Part shown: piece by piece, positions 1 to 8,534 of the stretch
Position numbering within the stretch: the first letter of the stretch is position 1
Layout of the letters: each line of letters begins with the position of its first letter
Assembly: GCF_014200405.1 (NCBI RefSeq)
Contig: NZ_JACHBQ010000001.1
Coordinates: 3,038,001 to 3,102,000, forward strand
Source of the DNA: Cryobacterium roopkundense
GTDB taxonomy: Bacteria; Actinomycetota; Actinomycetes; Actinomycetales; Microbacteriaceae
Reading direction: 5' to 3'
Length of the DNA stretch: 64,000 bases
Made by a program: the position numbers and the translations under genes
The notes under the pieces: generated by a model
The model's input: only the letters and a program-made list of their open reading frames with translations
What the model was told of the DNA's origin: nothing
Database searches by the model: none

Positions 1-585
1 TCCGGCACGCCGACCGCGGGTGCCTCGCCGCTCACCGTGGAGTTCTCGAGCGAAGGCACCATCGACCCCGAGGGCGACGCGCTCAGCTACGCCTGGGATT
101 TCAACTCCGACGGGATCGTCGACTCCCGTGAGCTGAACCCGACGTACACCTACGAGACGGATGGCGCTTTCACGGCGTCCCTGCAGGTAACGGATGCCGG
201 TGGTAAGGACCGCGGGCGCTACGCCTCGGCAGAGGTTGAGATCGAGGTGGGCAATCAGGCCCCGGTCGTGACCTTCATCACCCCCGTGGTCGGTCAGGAC
301 TTCCAGTTCGGCGACACCGTGGCCTACGAGGTTCTCGTGACGGATGACCAGGCAGTCGACTGCTCTCTCGTGACCGTGACCTACATTCTGGGCCACGACT
401 CGCACGGTCACCCGATCACCACGTCGGGCGGCTGCACGGGAACCATCACCACCACGGTTCCCTCGGGCCACAACCCGGAGACCGACGACCTGTCGGGCGT
501 CTTCAATGCCTCGTACACGGATGCCGGCGGCGACTCCTCTGGGCCCCTCACCGGCAGCGCCGAAGTCGTTCTGCGCTCCAACTAG
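1..585 (+). CDS. Secreted PKD-domain protein, C-terminal part (5' end outside window)
   Basis: The reading frame is open from the first base, so the start lies upstream. The first ~70 visible residues form a PKD (Ig-like) domain, with the family pattern around 'DPEGDALSYAWDFNSDG' and 'NPTYTYETDGAFTASLQV'. A second beta-rich segment follows (GNQAPVVTFITP) with two cysteines that could pair. PKD domains are extracellular adhesion or spacer modules often attached to secreted hydrolases or sugar dehydrogenases; the catalytic part, if any, is not visible. The next gene starts 35 bases downstream on the same strand and is Tat-exported, so the two may work together outside the membrane. The exact function of the whole protein cannot be judged from this fragment. 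Confidence 0.85.
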   Translation, partial: SGTPTAGASPLTVEFSSEGTIDPEGDALSYAWDFNSDGIVDSRELNPTYTYETDGAFTASLQVTDAGGKDRGRYASAEVEIEVGNQAPVVTFITPVVGQDFQFGDTVAYEVLVTDDQAVDCSLVTVTYILGHDSHGHPITTSGGCTGTITTTVPSGHNPETDDLSGVFNASYTDAGGDSSGPLTGSAEVVLRSN

Positions 586-620
586 TTTCTGCCTCACACA
601 CACTCACGAAAGGGATTGAC

Positions 621-1601
621 ATGTGTTTCGGATTTGACGGAGCGAGTGAACTGAACAAGTCGCTCGAAGGCACGAAGAACCTCAACCGCCGCAACTTTCT
701 GCGCGGCGCCCTGGCGGTCGGCGCGGGCGCAGGACTGGCCGTGGCCGGAGCCGGCTCGGCGATGGCGGCGCCGGGCGGAGGGCCTGCGCACGGCCCCGGC
801 GGCAAGCCCGGCAAGCCGGGGAAAGGCCGCAAGGTGCCACCGGGGCTGATCAGCATCCAGCTGTACACCCTGCGCTCGATCATGCGCGGCGACGGAGTGG
901 ACGCCACGTTCGAGGCGCTCGCCGACTACGGCTACACGAAGGTGGAGCTTGCCGGGCTGTACGGGCGTACCCCGGAGGCGATGCGCGCCTACCTCGACGA
1001 GCTGGGCATCACGCCGAGCTCGAGCCACGACGGCATCAGCGGCTCGCCCGCTGCGCTGCAGGCGAAAATCGCCGGGGCGGTGACGCTCGGCCAGACGTAC
1101 ATGAACGTGCCGTACCTGGCGTCGAGCGTGGCCGACGACTGGCGCCAGTGGGCGGACCAGATGAACGCAGAGGCATCCGTTGCCCAGCAGTCGGGCATCA
1201 AGTACGGTTACCACAACCACGCGCACGAGTTCACGACCGACCTCGGTGGCGGGCTCACGCCGTGGGAGGTCTTCACGAGCCGGCTGGACCCGAAGCTCGT
1301 GCACCTCGAGGTGGACCTGTATTGGGCCGTCACGGGCGGCGTGGGCGTCGGGGCGTCAGACCCTGTGCAGTTCGCCATCGACGTGATCCACGAGGCGCCG
1401 CAGAAGACGCTCGAGTACCACGTGAAGGACCGCGATGCGGCCGGCGGCTTTGCCGACCTCGGCACCGGCGAGATCGACTTCGCGCGCATCTTTGATGCGC
1501 ACCCCGTGAAGCTCTACGCGGTGGAGAACGACCAGCCCGACGTGACCCCGCTGCAGACCGCGGAGGTGGGCTACAACTACCTGCGCGAGCTGCGCTTCTA
1601 G
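621..1601 (+). CDS. Tat-exported sugar phosphate isomerase/epimerase-like TIM-barrel protein
   Basis: A 326-residue protein. The ATG is preceded by a purine-rich ribosome site (GAAAGGG). Residues ~24-50 are a twin-arginine signal (NRRNFLRGALAVGAG, then a hydrophobic run and AMAAP cleavage site), followed by a Gly/Pro/Lys-rich linker to ~residue 73. The rest matches the xylose-isomerase-like/AP-endonuclease-2 barrel: 'ISIQLYTLRSIM' at the start, 'YGYHNHAHEF' (metal ligands), 'LEVDLYWAVTGG', 'EYHVKDRD' and a late 'YAVENDQP'. These barrels isomerise or epimerise sugars or cyclitols, usually in the cytosol, so export by Tat is notable and suggests a metal-loaded enzyme acting outside. Substrate unknown. 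Confidence 0.85.
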   Translation: MCFGFDGASELNKSLEGTKNLNRRNFLRGALAVGAGAGLAVAGAGSAMAAPGGGPAHGPGGKPGKPGKGRKVPPGLISIQLYTLRSIMRGDGVDATFEALADYGYTKVELAGLYGRTPEAMRAYLDELGITPSSSHDGISGSPAALQAKIAGAVTLGQTYMNVPYLASSVADDWRQWADQMNAEASVAQQSGIKYGYHNHAHEFTTDLGGGLTPWEVFTSRLDPKLVHLEVDLYWAVTGGVGVGASDPVQFAIDVIHEAPQKTLEYHVKDRDAAGGFADLGTGEIDFARIFDAHPVKLYAVENDQPDVTPLQTAEVGYNYLRELRF

Positions 1602-1620
1602 GTTCACGCGAGTCACACCG

Positions 1621-1646
1621 GCGGCGCCCCCACGCAGGGGCGCCGC
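1621..1646 (+). terminator. GC-rich hairpin after the exported isomerase gene
   Basis: A perfect 10-bp inverted repeat (GCGGCGCCCC, 6-base loop, GGGGCGCCGC) begins 20 bases after the stop codon. There is no long T-run, as is usual for actinobacterial terminators, so this is a probable rather than proven terminator. Confidence 0.6.
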
Positions 1647-1689
1647 TGTCGTGCGCCCAGCATGCCGTGCCCGGCCCTCGCCCAGCGAG

Positions 1690-1870
1690 GCGCGAGCGCC
1701 TATGAGGGAAGAGGCTGAACTTCCGCGGGTCGAAGCCACGAAGAAGCGATCAAGACCACGCCAGCCAACTCTCAGACACGGCTCACGGGGTCTCGATCGC
1801 TCGTGCCTCGCGCCTCGACCAGCGGGTTCCCGCATCCCCACGAGGGAAGAGGCTGAACTTCCGCTAGTCC
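1690..1870. repeat. Intergenic repeat block with 'ctcgaccagcgg' palindromic unit
   Basis: Between two convergent genes lie two copies of a ~23-base direct repeat (GAGGGAAGAGGCTGAACTTC, then CGC) beginning near 1704 and 1840. Between them sits one copy of a family repeat (GGGTCTCGATCGCTCGTG followed by CCTCGCGCCTCGACCAGCGG, about 1788-1826). The same family unit recurs near 29264, 29370 and 57128. No coding potential is seen. Confidence 0.7.
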
Positions 1871-1873
1871 AAG

Positions 1874-3271
1874 CTAGACGGGGGCGGGCTGCGTGAGGCC
1901 GGCGAGCTGCAGCAGCAGGTCGCGCACCTCGGTGGCGGCGATGGCGGCGATGGCGGCGCGGGCGGCGGACGGGTCGGAGCAGAGCAGCACGGGGCCGTCG
2001 GCAGCGTTCTCCGGCAAGCGCCCGTGCGAGCCGCGCACGCAGGAGGGGTCGAGCGGCACGACGTCCATCGCGTAGCGCAGGCCCACCTTCTTCTTCGCGA
2101 GGTTGCGGGCGGCGCGCAGCTTCACGAAGCGGTCGTCGGGGTCGAAGAACAGCTCGGCCGGGTCATAGCCCGGCTTCTTGTGGATCTCCACGCCGCGCGC
2201 GAAGTCCGGCGCCTGCGCGTCGTCAAGCCAGTAGTAGTAGGTGAACCAGGCGTTCTTCTCGGCCACAGCCACGAGCTCACCGCTGCGCGCGTGGTCGAGG
2301 CCGTACCGGGCCTGGCCCGCGGCGTCGAGAACCTCGGCGACGCCCGGGAGCGCCTCGAGCAGCGCGCGCACCCGGGGAATGTCGGCGGGATCCTGCACAT
2401 AGACGTGCGCGAGCTGGTGGTCGGCGACCGCGAAGGCACGCGAGGTCCAGGGGTCGAGCAGCTCGCCGCTCGCGTTGGTGTGCACCTCGAGCAGGCCCTC
2501 GCGCCGCAGCATCCGGTTCACGTGAACGGGCTGGTCGACGTTCGTGATGCCGTATTCGCTCAGCACCACGATGGTCGTGCCCAGCCGCGCCGCGTCGTCC
2601 AGAAGCGGCGCGAGCACCTGGTCGAGCTCGCGGGCGGCCTCGAAGGAGCGCGGGTCGTCGGGGCCGAAGCGCTGCAGGTCGTAGTCGAGGTGCGGCACGT
2701 ACACGAGGGTGAGGTCGTGGTCCGGCAGCACGTGCCGGGCCGCGCCCACGATCCAGCGCGAGGACGCCATGCCGGCCGTGGGGCCCCAGTAGGTGAACAG
2801 CGGGAAGTCGCCGAGCTTGGCCACGAGTTCGTCGTGCAGCTCGGGCGGTCGGACATAGGCATCCGGTGATTTGCGCCCGTCGGCGTGATACACCGGCCGC
2901 GGGGTGATGGTGACGTCGGTCGTAGCGCCCATGGCGTACCACCAGCACACGTTCGCCACCCTGTAGCCCGGGTTCGTGCGCCGCGCTGTCTCCCAGACCT
3001 TCTCCCCGCCCACGAGGCGGTTGTGCTGGCGCCACAGGTTGACCTCGCCGATGTCGCGCAGGTACCAGCCGTTGCCCACGATGCCGTGCTCGGCCGGCGT
3101 GAGCCCGGTGAGGAAGGTGGACTGCGCCGAGCACGTGACGGCGGGCAGCACGGTGCCGAGCTCGGCGGAGAAACCGCGGGCAGCGATGGTCTGCAGGCGC
3201 GGCATCACCGCGAGTAGCCGCGGGGTAAGGCCGGCCACGTCGATCACGAGCAGGGGCGTGGGCACGCTCAT
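1874..3271 (-). CDS. Type I phosphodiesterase / nucleotide pyrophosphatase (alkaline phosphatase superfamily), ebo-cluster member
   Basis: A 465-residue protein. I chose the ATG at 3271 because it overlaps the stop of the upstream TatD-like gene (ATGA) and begins directly at the family core 'LLVIDVAGLTPRLL'; a 41-residue upstream extension has no family character. Family features: first metal Asp (VIDVAG), nucleophile region 'PAVTCSAQSTFLTGL', 'EHGIVGNGWY', then 'VYVPHLDYDLQRFGP' and 'VLSEYGI' in place of the usual SDHG. The family cleaves phosphodiester or pyrophosphate bonds. In actinobacterial ebo clusters a protein of this type normally closes the cluster (listed as EboF), so here it is probably the last gene of the transcript. 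The physiological substrate is unknown. Confidence 0.85.
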   Translation of the reverse strand: MSVPTPLLVIDVAGLTPRLLAVMPRLQTIAARGFSAELGTVLPAVTCSAQSTFLTGLTPAEHGIVGNGWYLRDIGEVNLWRQHNRLVGGEKVWETARRTNPGYRVANVCWWYAMGATTDVTITPRPVYHADGRKSPDAYVRPPELHDELVAKLGDFPLFTYWGPTAGMASSRWIVGAARHVLPDHDLTLVYVPHLDYDLQRFGPDDPRSFEAARELDQVLAPLLDDAARLGTTIVVLSEYGITNVDQPVHVNRMLRREGLLEVHTNASGELLDPWTSRAFAVADHQLAHVYVQDPADIPRVRALLEALPGVAEVLDAAGQARYGLDHARSGELVAVAEKNAWFTYYYWLDDAQAPDFARGVEIHKKPGYDPAELFFDPDDRFVKLRAARNLAKKKVGLRYAMDVVPLDPSCVRGSHGRLPENAADGPVLLCSDPSAARAAIAAIAATEVRDLLLQLAGLTQPAPV

Positions 3272-4134
3272 GCTCGGGCACCGCGCATGATGGAGTTGCC
3301 GGCGAATTCGGCCGGAACCGCGGCATCCGCTGTCTCGGTCGTATCGAGGTCGAGTCGGCCGCTCTGGCCGAAGAACTCCACGGGGTTGCGCCACAGGATG
3401 CGGTCCACATCGTCGTCGTCGAAACCGGCGGCGAGCATGGCCTCACCGGTGCGCCGGGTGGTGAGCGGGTCACTGCGGCCCCAGTCGGCAGCGGAGTTGA
3501 CGAGAACACGGTCGAGGCCCACGTCTTTCAGCACGGCGACCATGCGCGCGGGGTCCATCTTGGTGTCGGGGTAGATGCTGAAACCCATCCAGCAGCCGGA
3601 ATCGACGACCTCGTGCACGGTGACCTCGTTGAGGTGGTCGACCACCACCATGCCGGGCGCAATGCCGCTTTCGCTCACCACATCGAGGGTGCGGCGGGTG
3701 CCGGCCACCTTGTCGCGGTGCGGCGTGTGCACGAGTGCCGGCAACTCGTGAGCGAGGGCGAGGGCGAGTTGCGCGGCGAAAGCATGGTCCTCCTGCGGGG
3801 TCATCGAGTCGTAGCCGAGCTCGCCCACGGCCACGACGCCGTCTTTCTCGAGGTAGCGCGGCAGAATGTCGAGCACTCCGGCGAGGCGTGGGTCGCCGGC
3901 CTCCTTGGGGTTGAGGCCGATCGTGCAGAAGTGCCGGATGCCGAATTGGCTCGCCCGAAACGGCTCCCAGCCTACGAGGGCGTCGAAGTAGTCGATGAAG
4001 GATTCGACGCTCGTTCGCGGCTGACCGAGCCAGAACGCGGGCTCCACGACGGCGCGCACCCCGGCTGCATACATGGCCTCGTAGTCGGTAGTCGTGCGGG
4101 AACTCATATGAATGTGCGGGTCCATGATGCGCAT
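3268..4134 (-). CDS. eboB: TatD-like metal-dependent hydrolase (EboB type)
   Basis: A 288-residue amidohydrolase-fold protein. Visible metal-site residues are the N-terminal HxH (MDPHIHMSS), Glu in 'VGELGYDSM', His in 'LVHTPHRDK', His in 'VVDHLNEV' and a late Asp in 'AADWGRSDP'. It starts 2 bases after the EboA stop, with AAGGA seven bases before the ATG, and its stop overlaps the next start. TatD relatives are DNases or hydrolases, but the members inside ebo clusters form their own group of unproven activity. Neighbours (EboA, UbiA-like EboC, phosphodiesterase) support the EboB assignment; the cluster has been linked to transport of a metabolite precursor to the periplasm in cyanobacteria. 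Confidence 0.85.
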   Translation of the reverse strand: MRIMDPHIHMSSRTTTDYEAMYAAGVRAVVEPAFWLGQPRTSVESFIDYFDALVGWEPFRASQFGIRHFCTIGLNPKEAGDPRLAGVLDILPRYLEKDGVVAVGELGYDSMTPQEDHAFAAQLALALAHELPALVHTPHRDKVAGTRRTLDVVSESGIAPGMVVVDHLNEVTVHEVVDSGCWMGFSIYPDTKMDPARMVAVLKDVGLDRVLVNSAADWGRSDPLTTRRTGEAMLAAGFDDDDVDRILWRNPVEFFGQSGRLDLDTTETADAAVPAEFAGNSIMRGARA

Positions 4135-4136
4135 GT

Positions 4137-4871
4137 CTATTCCTTATATACGTGGGTCGCGGGCAGCAGTGCGGAAAGCAGGTCAACGGAGAGGTCGGGA
4201 CGGTCGAGGGCCTGGGGGAAGGCCCCGACCACGGCGTGAATGTCGGTCGGAATATCTCGGCCGGCGGCGGTTCTTTCGTGGGCGAGGTCCACGAGCATTC
4301 GGGCGAGCTCGGCGTCCTGGCGGTCGGCCAGATTCGCGATGGCCCCCAGCGGAATGCCCGTGAAGACACACTTGACGACCGCGTGGCGGTAGGCCTCCTG
4401 GCCGAGGTAGCGGGCACCGTACCCCTGCACTGCGGCAGCCACCAGGCGCACGTCGTTGGTGCGCAGGGCGTCTTCGACGATGGGGAGCAGGGCCGCGCCG
4501 ATGCCGCCGGGTTCGCCGGGTGTGTCTCGCTCGCCGGGTTTCCCGGGTTCGTCGAGCCGGCGCAAGCCGCGCAGCACGCCGCGTTTCTCGCCGGCGTCGC
4601 CGTGACGATACAGGTCGTCGAGGAGATTGGCGCGGTCGGCGCCGCGCAGGGCGAGCGCGCCCATCAACAGGGAGCGAGCCGCGTCGTCGATGCAGCCGTG
4701 GCGCAGTCCCTGCGGGTCGTCGTCGCTGAGGGGGTCTCGGCCGCACCGACGCGACACCGCCGAGAAGTGCTGGGCCAGGGCGTCGGGGCGGCGCTCCACA
4801 TCGGCCAGAGCGGCTTCGAGCCAGGTCGCCCCCGCCTCGGCCAGTCGGGGTTGCAGAGAACGGATGCTCAC
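4137..4871 (-). CDS. eboA: EboA-like protein
   Basis: A 244-residue helical protein without signal peptide or membrane segment. The GTG at 4871 is chosen as start because AAGGAG lies seven bases before it; an ATG 18 bases upstream would put that ribosome site inside the gene and has none of its own. The sequence has the repeat-like helical character of EboA ('DDAARSLLMGALALRG', 'VAAAVQGYGARYLGQEAYRHAVVK', shown here as fragments). It lies between the UbiA-like gene and the TatD-like gene, the usual order in actinobacterial ebo clusters. No enzymatic activity is known for the family. The middle (residues ~125-140) is Gly/Glu/Pro-rich (GEPGGIG) and probably a flexible loop. Confidence 0.8.
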   Translation of the reverse strand: MSIRSLQPRLAEAGATWLEAALADVERRPDALAQHFSAVSRRCGRDPLSDDDPQGLRHGCIDDAARSLLMGALALRGADRANLLDDLYRHGDAGEKRGVLRGLRRLDEPGKPGERDTPGEPGGIGAALLPIVEDALRTNDVRLVAAAVQGYGARYLGQEAYRHAVVKCVFTGIPLGAIANLADRQDAELARMLVDLAHERTAAGRDIPTDIHAVVGAFPQALDRPDLSVDLLSALLPATHVYKE

Positions 4872-4878
4872 GGGTTCG

Positions 4879-4884
4879 CTCCTT
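4879..4884 (-). promoter_or_regulatory. Ribosome binding site that fixes the eboA start
   Basis: AAGGAG on the minus strand with a 7-base spacer to GTG at 4871-4869. It decides between this GTG and the upstream in-frame ATG at 4889. Confidence 0.75.
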
Positions 4885-4917
4885 CGCATTCGGTCGGCCG
4901 GGTGCGCGGTACGGACA

Positions 4918-5796
4918 TCATGTGGCGGACACCCGCCGCGTGAGGCGGCGGCCCAGTGGAAGCAAGGCAGCCAGGGCGAGGCCGGTTCCGACGGCGCCCG
5001 ACCGGGCGATGAGCGCTGCCTGCAGGCCGGTGGTGCCCATGACGGATGCGCCCACCGCGCGGCGAATGTCCGGCGCCGCTCTCGTCCGGCGCGCCACCAC
5101 CTGCGCGGGGGCCACGGCCGCGAGGTAGGCGAGAGCGAGGGCTGCCCCGGCGACGCGAGGGAGCCATCCGTTGGCGGGATTGAGAGTCGGTCCTGCCGCG
5201 GCGGCCACGGCGGCGCACGCCGTGCCCGTGACGGCGAGGGTGCCCACGACCGCGCTCCGGGAACCGTGCACCTCGTCGCGGCTGAGGGTGGTGGTGCCGA
5301 GGGTATGGGTGAAGACAGTCAGGGCGGCCGGCAGAGCGCGTCGCCAGGACCCGGCGCCCGCGCCGAGCAGCACGTCGAGCAGCCGGGTGGTCGCCATCGA
5401 CACCGGGCCGAGCGCGGTGGGCTTGAACACGACGTCGTACGCCCAGACGCTCGCGGCGAGCGGGAGCGCCACGGCCAGGCCGCGGCGTCCCCCGGCGAGC
5501 GTGGCGATGCCCACGCCGGCGGAGGTGAGAACGATCGCCACCGCGAGCGCCTCTACCGGGGTCACGTCCCCGGCCGGAATGGGTCGTTCGGGGCGCTCGA
5601 TGGCGTCGAGGTCACGGTCCGCGTAGTCATTGAGGGCCATGCCGGCCCAATAGATGAGGGTCGACGAGAGCGGGAGGAGAGCCGTGCGGGCGCCGAACGG
5701 CCAGCCGGCTGCGGCGGCTCCGGCGAGGGTGTCGCCGGGGGCGGTCAGCGCGGCGGGGAGGCGCACGAGGCGGGCGAAGGCGGACGCTGTCATCAT
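4918..5796 (-). CDS. eboC: UbiA-family prenyltransferase-like membrane protein (EboC type)
   Basis: A 292-residue polytopic membrane protein. The UbiA signature is clear: 'MALNDYADRDLDAIERPERP' (NDxxDxxxD and the following RP), with hydrophobic segments before and after it. A second acidic site is weak ('TLSRDEVHG'), so the substrate range may differ from quinone-making UbiA enzymes. Actinobacterial relatives are known as the SCO3242 family and as EboC in ebo clusters. It is the first gene of a minus-strand set (eboC, eboA, eboB, phosphodiesterase); 46 bases separate it from eboA. Two ATG codons follow each other at the start; the first is used. A prenyl donor or acceptor cannot be named. Confidence 0.85.
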   Translation of the reverse strand: MMTASAFARLVRLPAALTAPGDTLAGAAAAGWPFGARTALLPLSSTLIYWAGMALNDYADRDLDAIERPERPIPAGDVTPVEALAVAIVLTSAGVGIATLAGGRRGLAVALPLAASVWAYDVVFKPTALGPVSMATTRLLDVLLGAGAGSWRRALPAALTVFTHTLGTTTLSRDEVHGSRSAVVGTLAVTGTACAAVAAAAGPTLNPANGWLPRVAGAALALAYLAAVAPAQVVARRTRAAPDIRRAVGASVMGTTGLQAALIARSGAVGTGLALAALLPLGRRLTRRVSAT

Positions 5797-6011
5797 GGCG
5801 CGGGCGGCCTCGGCGTCTCGCTGTGGACTGTGGTCACGGATCCCCCTCGGTTTACCGACCGGTCCGCGCTAAATCGCGCCCGTGGGGCGCGAATTTCTCA
5901 TCGTCACTGATCAGACTCTCGGATTCGAGTCTACGGACCGCATTTGTTGCCTGTCAAAACGAATACAGTGAATGTTCCGCGCGGCGCTCCTGAGCCGGTC
6001 GAATACCTCGA
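5797..6011. other. Intergenic region upstream of the ebo-type genes
   Basis: Must contain the promoter for the minus-strand ebo genes and the end of the next minus-strand gene. It is somewhat richer in A+T around 5890-5985. I see no convincing -35/-10 pair or hairpin. Confidence 0.4.
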
Positions 6012-6680
6012 TCATCGTCCCCCTTGTGGGCGAACCTTGGCCGGTGGCGAGAGGCCTGGACGTTCGGTGTTGCCCTGGCGCTCGCCCTCGAATCGGTACT
6101 CGCCCCAGCGGATCATGCGCGACTGCTCGTATTCGACCGCGGCCCACTCCCACCCGGTAAGAGTTGGGGAGTCGGCGCCGCATTGGGGCGGGTAAGACTC
6201 CATGATTGTCGTACAGAACACCGGTCCGTCTCCGTCATCGAGCACCATGCCGGCGAACGATTCCTCCGCGGGACCGCTCAACGCGATCAGCAGGGCGAGG
6301 ATCGCAAGCGCGAGGGCAACCGGTGTCATCGCATACCGCTCCGGTGTGGACCGGGAGATCGCATTCATCACCACACCGAGGGTGAGGTAGGCACAGACCA
6401 CCCAGATCCCCACCTGCGAGAACGCGTTCGGAAACACATCAGCGACACCCGCCCGGTCGAGGACGAGCAGGGCGATAAACCCGTAGATCAGGATGGAGAC
6501 GCCGGAGGCGATCCGATACCCGAGCGGCAGCACGCCCGGATGCTGCCCGCCCCACGCGAATCGTCCCCACGGCGCGCCGAACGCGAGAAAGAGCTGGAAG
6601 AGAACCAGCAGGCCGATCAGAGTGACGAACGCGATGGTGGCGATCACGGATGCAAGCATACGGGGCGCAGGTAAACCCAC
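6012..6680 (-). CDS. Small membrane protein, unrecognised
   Basis: Up to 222 residues, with about four hydrophobic segments (starting 'ASVIATIAFVTLIGLLVL', then two around residues 60-110 and one around 128-140). A C-terminal hydrophilic tail of ~80 residues contains two cysteines within 'VFCTTIMESYPPQCGAD'. That Cys/PPQC pattern is common in small actinobacterial exported domains, so the tail may face outside with a disulfide. The start is uncertain: GTG at 6680 or ATG at 6659, neither with a good ribosome site. It begins 30 bases after the stop of the monooxygenase on the same strand and may be co-transcribed. No function can be assigned. Confidence 0.65.
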   Translation of the reverse strand: MGLPAPRMLASVIATIAFVTLIGLLVLFQLFLAFGAPWGRFAWGGQHPGVLPLGYRIASGVSILIYGFIALLVLDRAGVADVFPNAFSQVGIWVVCAYLTLGVVMNAISRSTPERYAMTPVALALAILALLIALSGPAEESFAGMVLDDGDGPVFCTTIMESYPPQCGADSPTLTGWEWAAVEYEQSRMIRWGEYRFEGERQGNTERPGLSPPAKVRPQGGR

Positions 6681-6710
6681 CCTTGTCGGCCGGGAGCGAC
6701 CCCGATCTCC

Positions 6711-8534
6711 TCAGGCGGGCTGGCCCACAAGCACCGACGCCTCGACGCGACTGAGCAACGCGGCCATCGCCTCGAACAGGGCGGCCTCAGGGTCGTCGGC
6801 CAGCCGGCACGCTCGCCAGCCGATGTGCTTGTCCGGGCGAACGAGCACGGCCCCATCTTCGGCCACCTCGCGCAGCTTCGCCCAGTCGAAGTACAGGTCG
6901 GTCACCGGCTGCCCCGGGCCGATGATCACAGTTTCGAGTCTGACCCCCAGCCGCTCGCCCACGAGCGCCGCGGCGTCCGCCCAGGCCGCGCCCGTGATGC
7001 CGGTGAACAGCGTGAACTGAGTGACGGGCGCGAGGTCGTGGGTGGAGAACTTGTGGGCACTGTCGCCCACCCAGGCGTGCGGCAAGCGCGAACCCGGCAC
7101 CGTCGAGGCCTCGTAGTAGAGCTCCGGATCGCGGCGAGGGGCGGGGCGCACACTGCCGTCGGAGACAATCGCCGAGGAGTCGTAGAACTGCCCGATTTCC
7201 ACCCCGTGCGCGTTGAACTCGTAGTTTTTCACCTCCATGGCCGCCTGGATGGCATGGCGCTTGGCCGCGCCGGCCGGCGTGTTCGCCTTTCGCTCCTCGA
7301 TCGCCTCGATCATCTCGGCCTCCGTACGGGCATCCGTCACGCCGAGGGCATCGAACAGCTGGCCGAATTCCCGCGCCGATTTGTTGGCCCGCAACACGAT
7401 CTGCCGGGCCACCGGCGCGCGCTCGGCGGAATAGGTCTCGAGCAGCTCGGGCCCGGACTGCCCGGCGATTACGGCGGCGAGCTTCCATGCGAGGTTGTAG
7501 GAGTCCTGGATTGACGTGTTCGAGCCGAGCCCATTGCTCGGCGGATGCTTGTGCACGGCGTCTCCCACGCAGAAAACCCGTCCACGCTGCAGCCGGGTGG
7601 CGTACTGGGCGTTGTTGCCCCACAACGAGGTTCCGGTGATTTCCACCTCGAGGTCGGGCATCCCGAGCAGGTTCCGCACGATTTGCGTGGCCGCCGCCTC
7701 GTCGATCACCGGCGCCTCCTCCGCGATGTCGTAGCCCCACACCACCAGCCACTTGTTCCACGGTCGAATCATGCGCACGAGGCCCGTACCGATCCCGCCG
7801 ATGTTCGAACCAGGCTGCACCACCCAGTACAGCACCGACGGTCGATGCCCGACGAACGGGGAGATGTCGGCCGTGAAGGTGATGTTCATCGAACCCGCGA
7901 TGTCCATCTTTCCCTCCATCGGCAGGTCAATATCGGCCGCCACCTGCGACCGGGCACCGTCACCGCCGATCAAGTACTTCGCACGGATGCCGAACTCGGC
8001 TCCCGTGAGCCGGTCGAGAACGCGCACGCTTACCCCCTCCTCGTCTTGAACGTGCGAGAGGTATTCGGTGGAGAACCGGGTCTGGGTGCCCCGCATGGTG
8101 GCGTTCTTCACCAGGATGGGCTCGAGGTAGGTCTGCGGAATGTCGCAGGTGAGCGATGGGGAGGCCAGTTCGTAGTCGGCGTGCCGGGCCGGGTGGGTGC
8201 CGAACGTGAGGATCCGCCCCAGCTCCTCGCCGGCGATCGACGTGCAGAAGACAGTGTCGCCCATCAACTCGTTCGGCGTGGACTCGGCACGCACTAGATC
8301 CTCGATGCCGATGTCGCGGAAGATCTCCATGGTGCGTTGGTTGGTGATGTGCGCCCGCGGGGTGTTGGCCGTCCATCGATACTTGGTGATCATGATGTTG
8401 CTCACGCCGAGCGTGGAGAGGAACAGCGCCGCGGACGCGCCGGCCGGCCCCGACCCCACGATGAGCACATCCGTCTGGATCAGCGCGAGCTCCGGAAGCG
8501 CGGTCTCTGCAATACCGTCGTTGAAAATCGCCAT
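6711..8534 (-). CDS. FAD-dependent aromatic-ring monooxygenase (PheA/TfdB family)
   Basis: A 607-residue class A flavoprotein hydroxylase. Visible motifs are the N-terminal FAD dinucleotide fold 'VLIVGSGPAGASAALFLSTL', the DG motif 'YLIGGDGARSQVA' and the second FAD motif 'GDAVHKHPPSNGLGSNTS'. A C-terminal thioredoxin-like domain is expected in phenol hydroxylase relatives and fits the length (last ~170 residues). The family hydroxylates phenols, chlorophenols, hydroxybenzoates or related rings using NAD(P)H and O2. ATG at 8534 has AAGGA six bases upstream. It is divergent from a ROK-family gene with ~230 bases between them; no other ring-cleavage gene is nearby, so the substrate is open. Confidence 0.88.
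   Translation of the reverse strand: MAIFNDGIAETALPELALIQTDVLIVGSGPAGASAALFLSTLGVSNIMITKYRWTANTPRAHITNQRTMEIFRDIGIEDLVRAESTPNELMGDTVFCTSIAGEELGRILTFGTHPARHADYELASPSLTCDIPQTYLEPILVKNATMRGTQTRFSTEYLSHVQDEEGVSVRVLDRLTGAEFGIRAKYLIGGDGARSQVAADIDLPMEGKMDIAGSMNITFTADISPFVGHRPSVLYWVVQPGSNIGGIGTGLVRMIRPWNKWLVVWGYDIAEEAPVIDEAAATQIVRNLLGMPDLEVEITGTSLWGNNAQYATRLQRGRVFCVGDAVHKHPPSNGLGSNTSIQDSYNLAWKLAAVIAGQSGPELLETYSAERAPVARQIVLRANKSAREFGQLFDALGVTDARTEAEMIEAIEERKANTPAGAAKRHAIQAAMEVKNYEFNAHGVEIGQFYDSSAIVSDGSVRPAPRRDPELYYEASTVPGSRLPHAWVGDSAHKFSTHDLAPVTQFTLFTGITGAAWADAAALVGERLGVRLETVIIGPGQPVTDLYFDWAKLREVAEDGAVLVRPDKHIGWRACRLADDPEAALFEAMAALLSRVEASVLVGQPA

Noticed and set aside
621..1601. Assigning the Tat-exported TIM barrel as the missing EboE
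   Set aside because: It is convergent with the ebo genes, separated by a hairpin and repeats, and exported, unlike EboE proteins in described clusters.
4125..4180. Possible separate small gene between eboB and eboA
   Set aside because: Only two bases lie between the eboA stop and the eboB start; the apparent frames are shadows.
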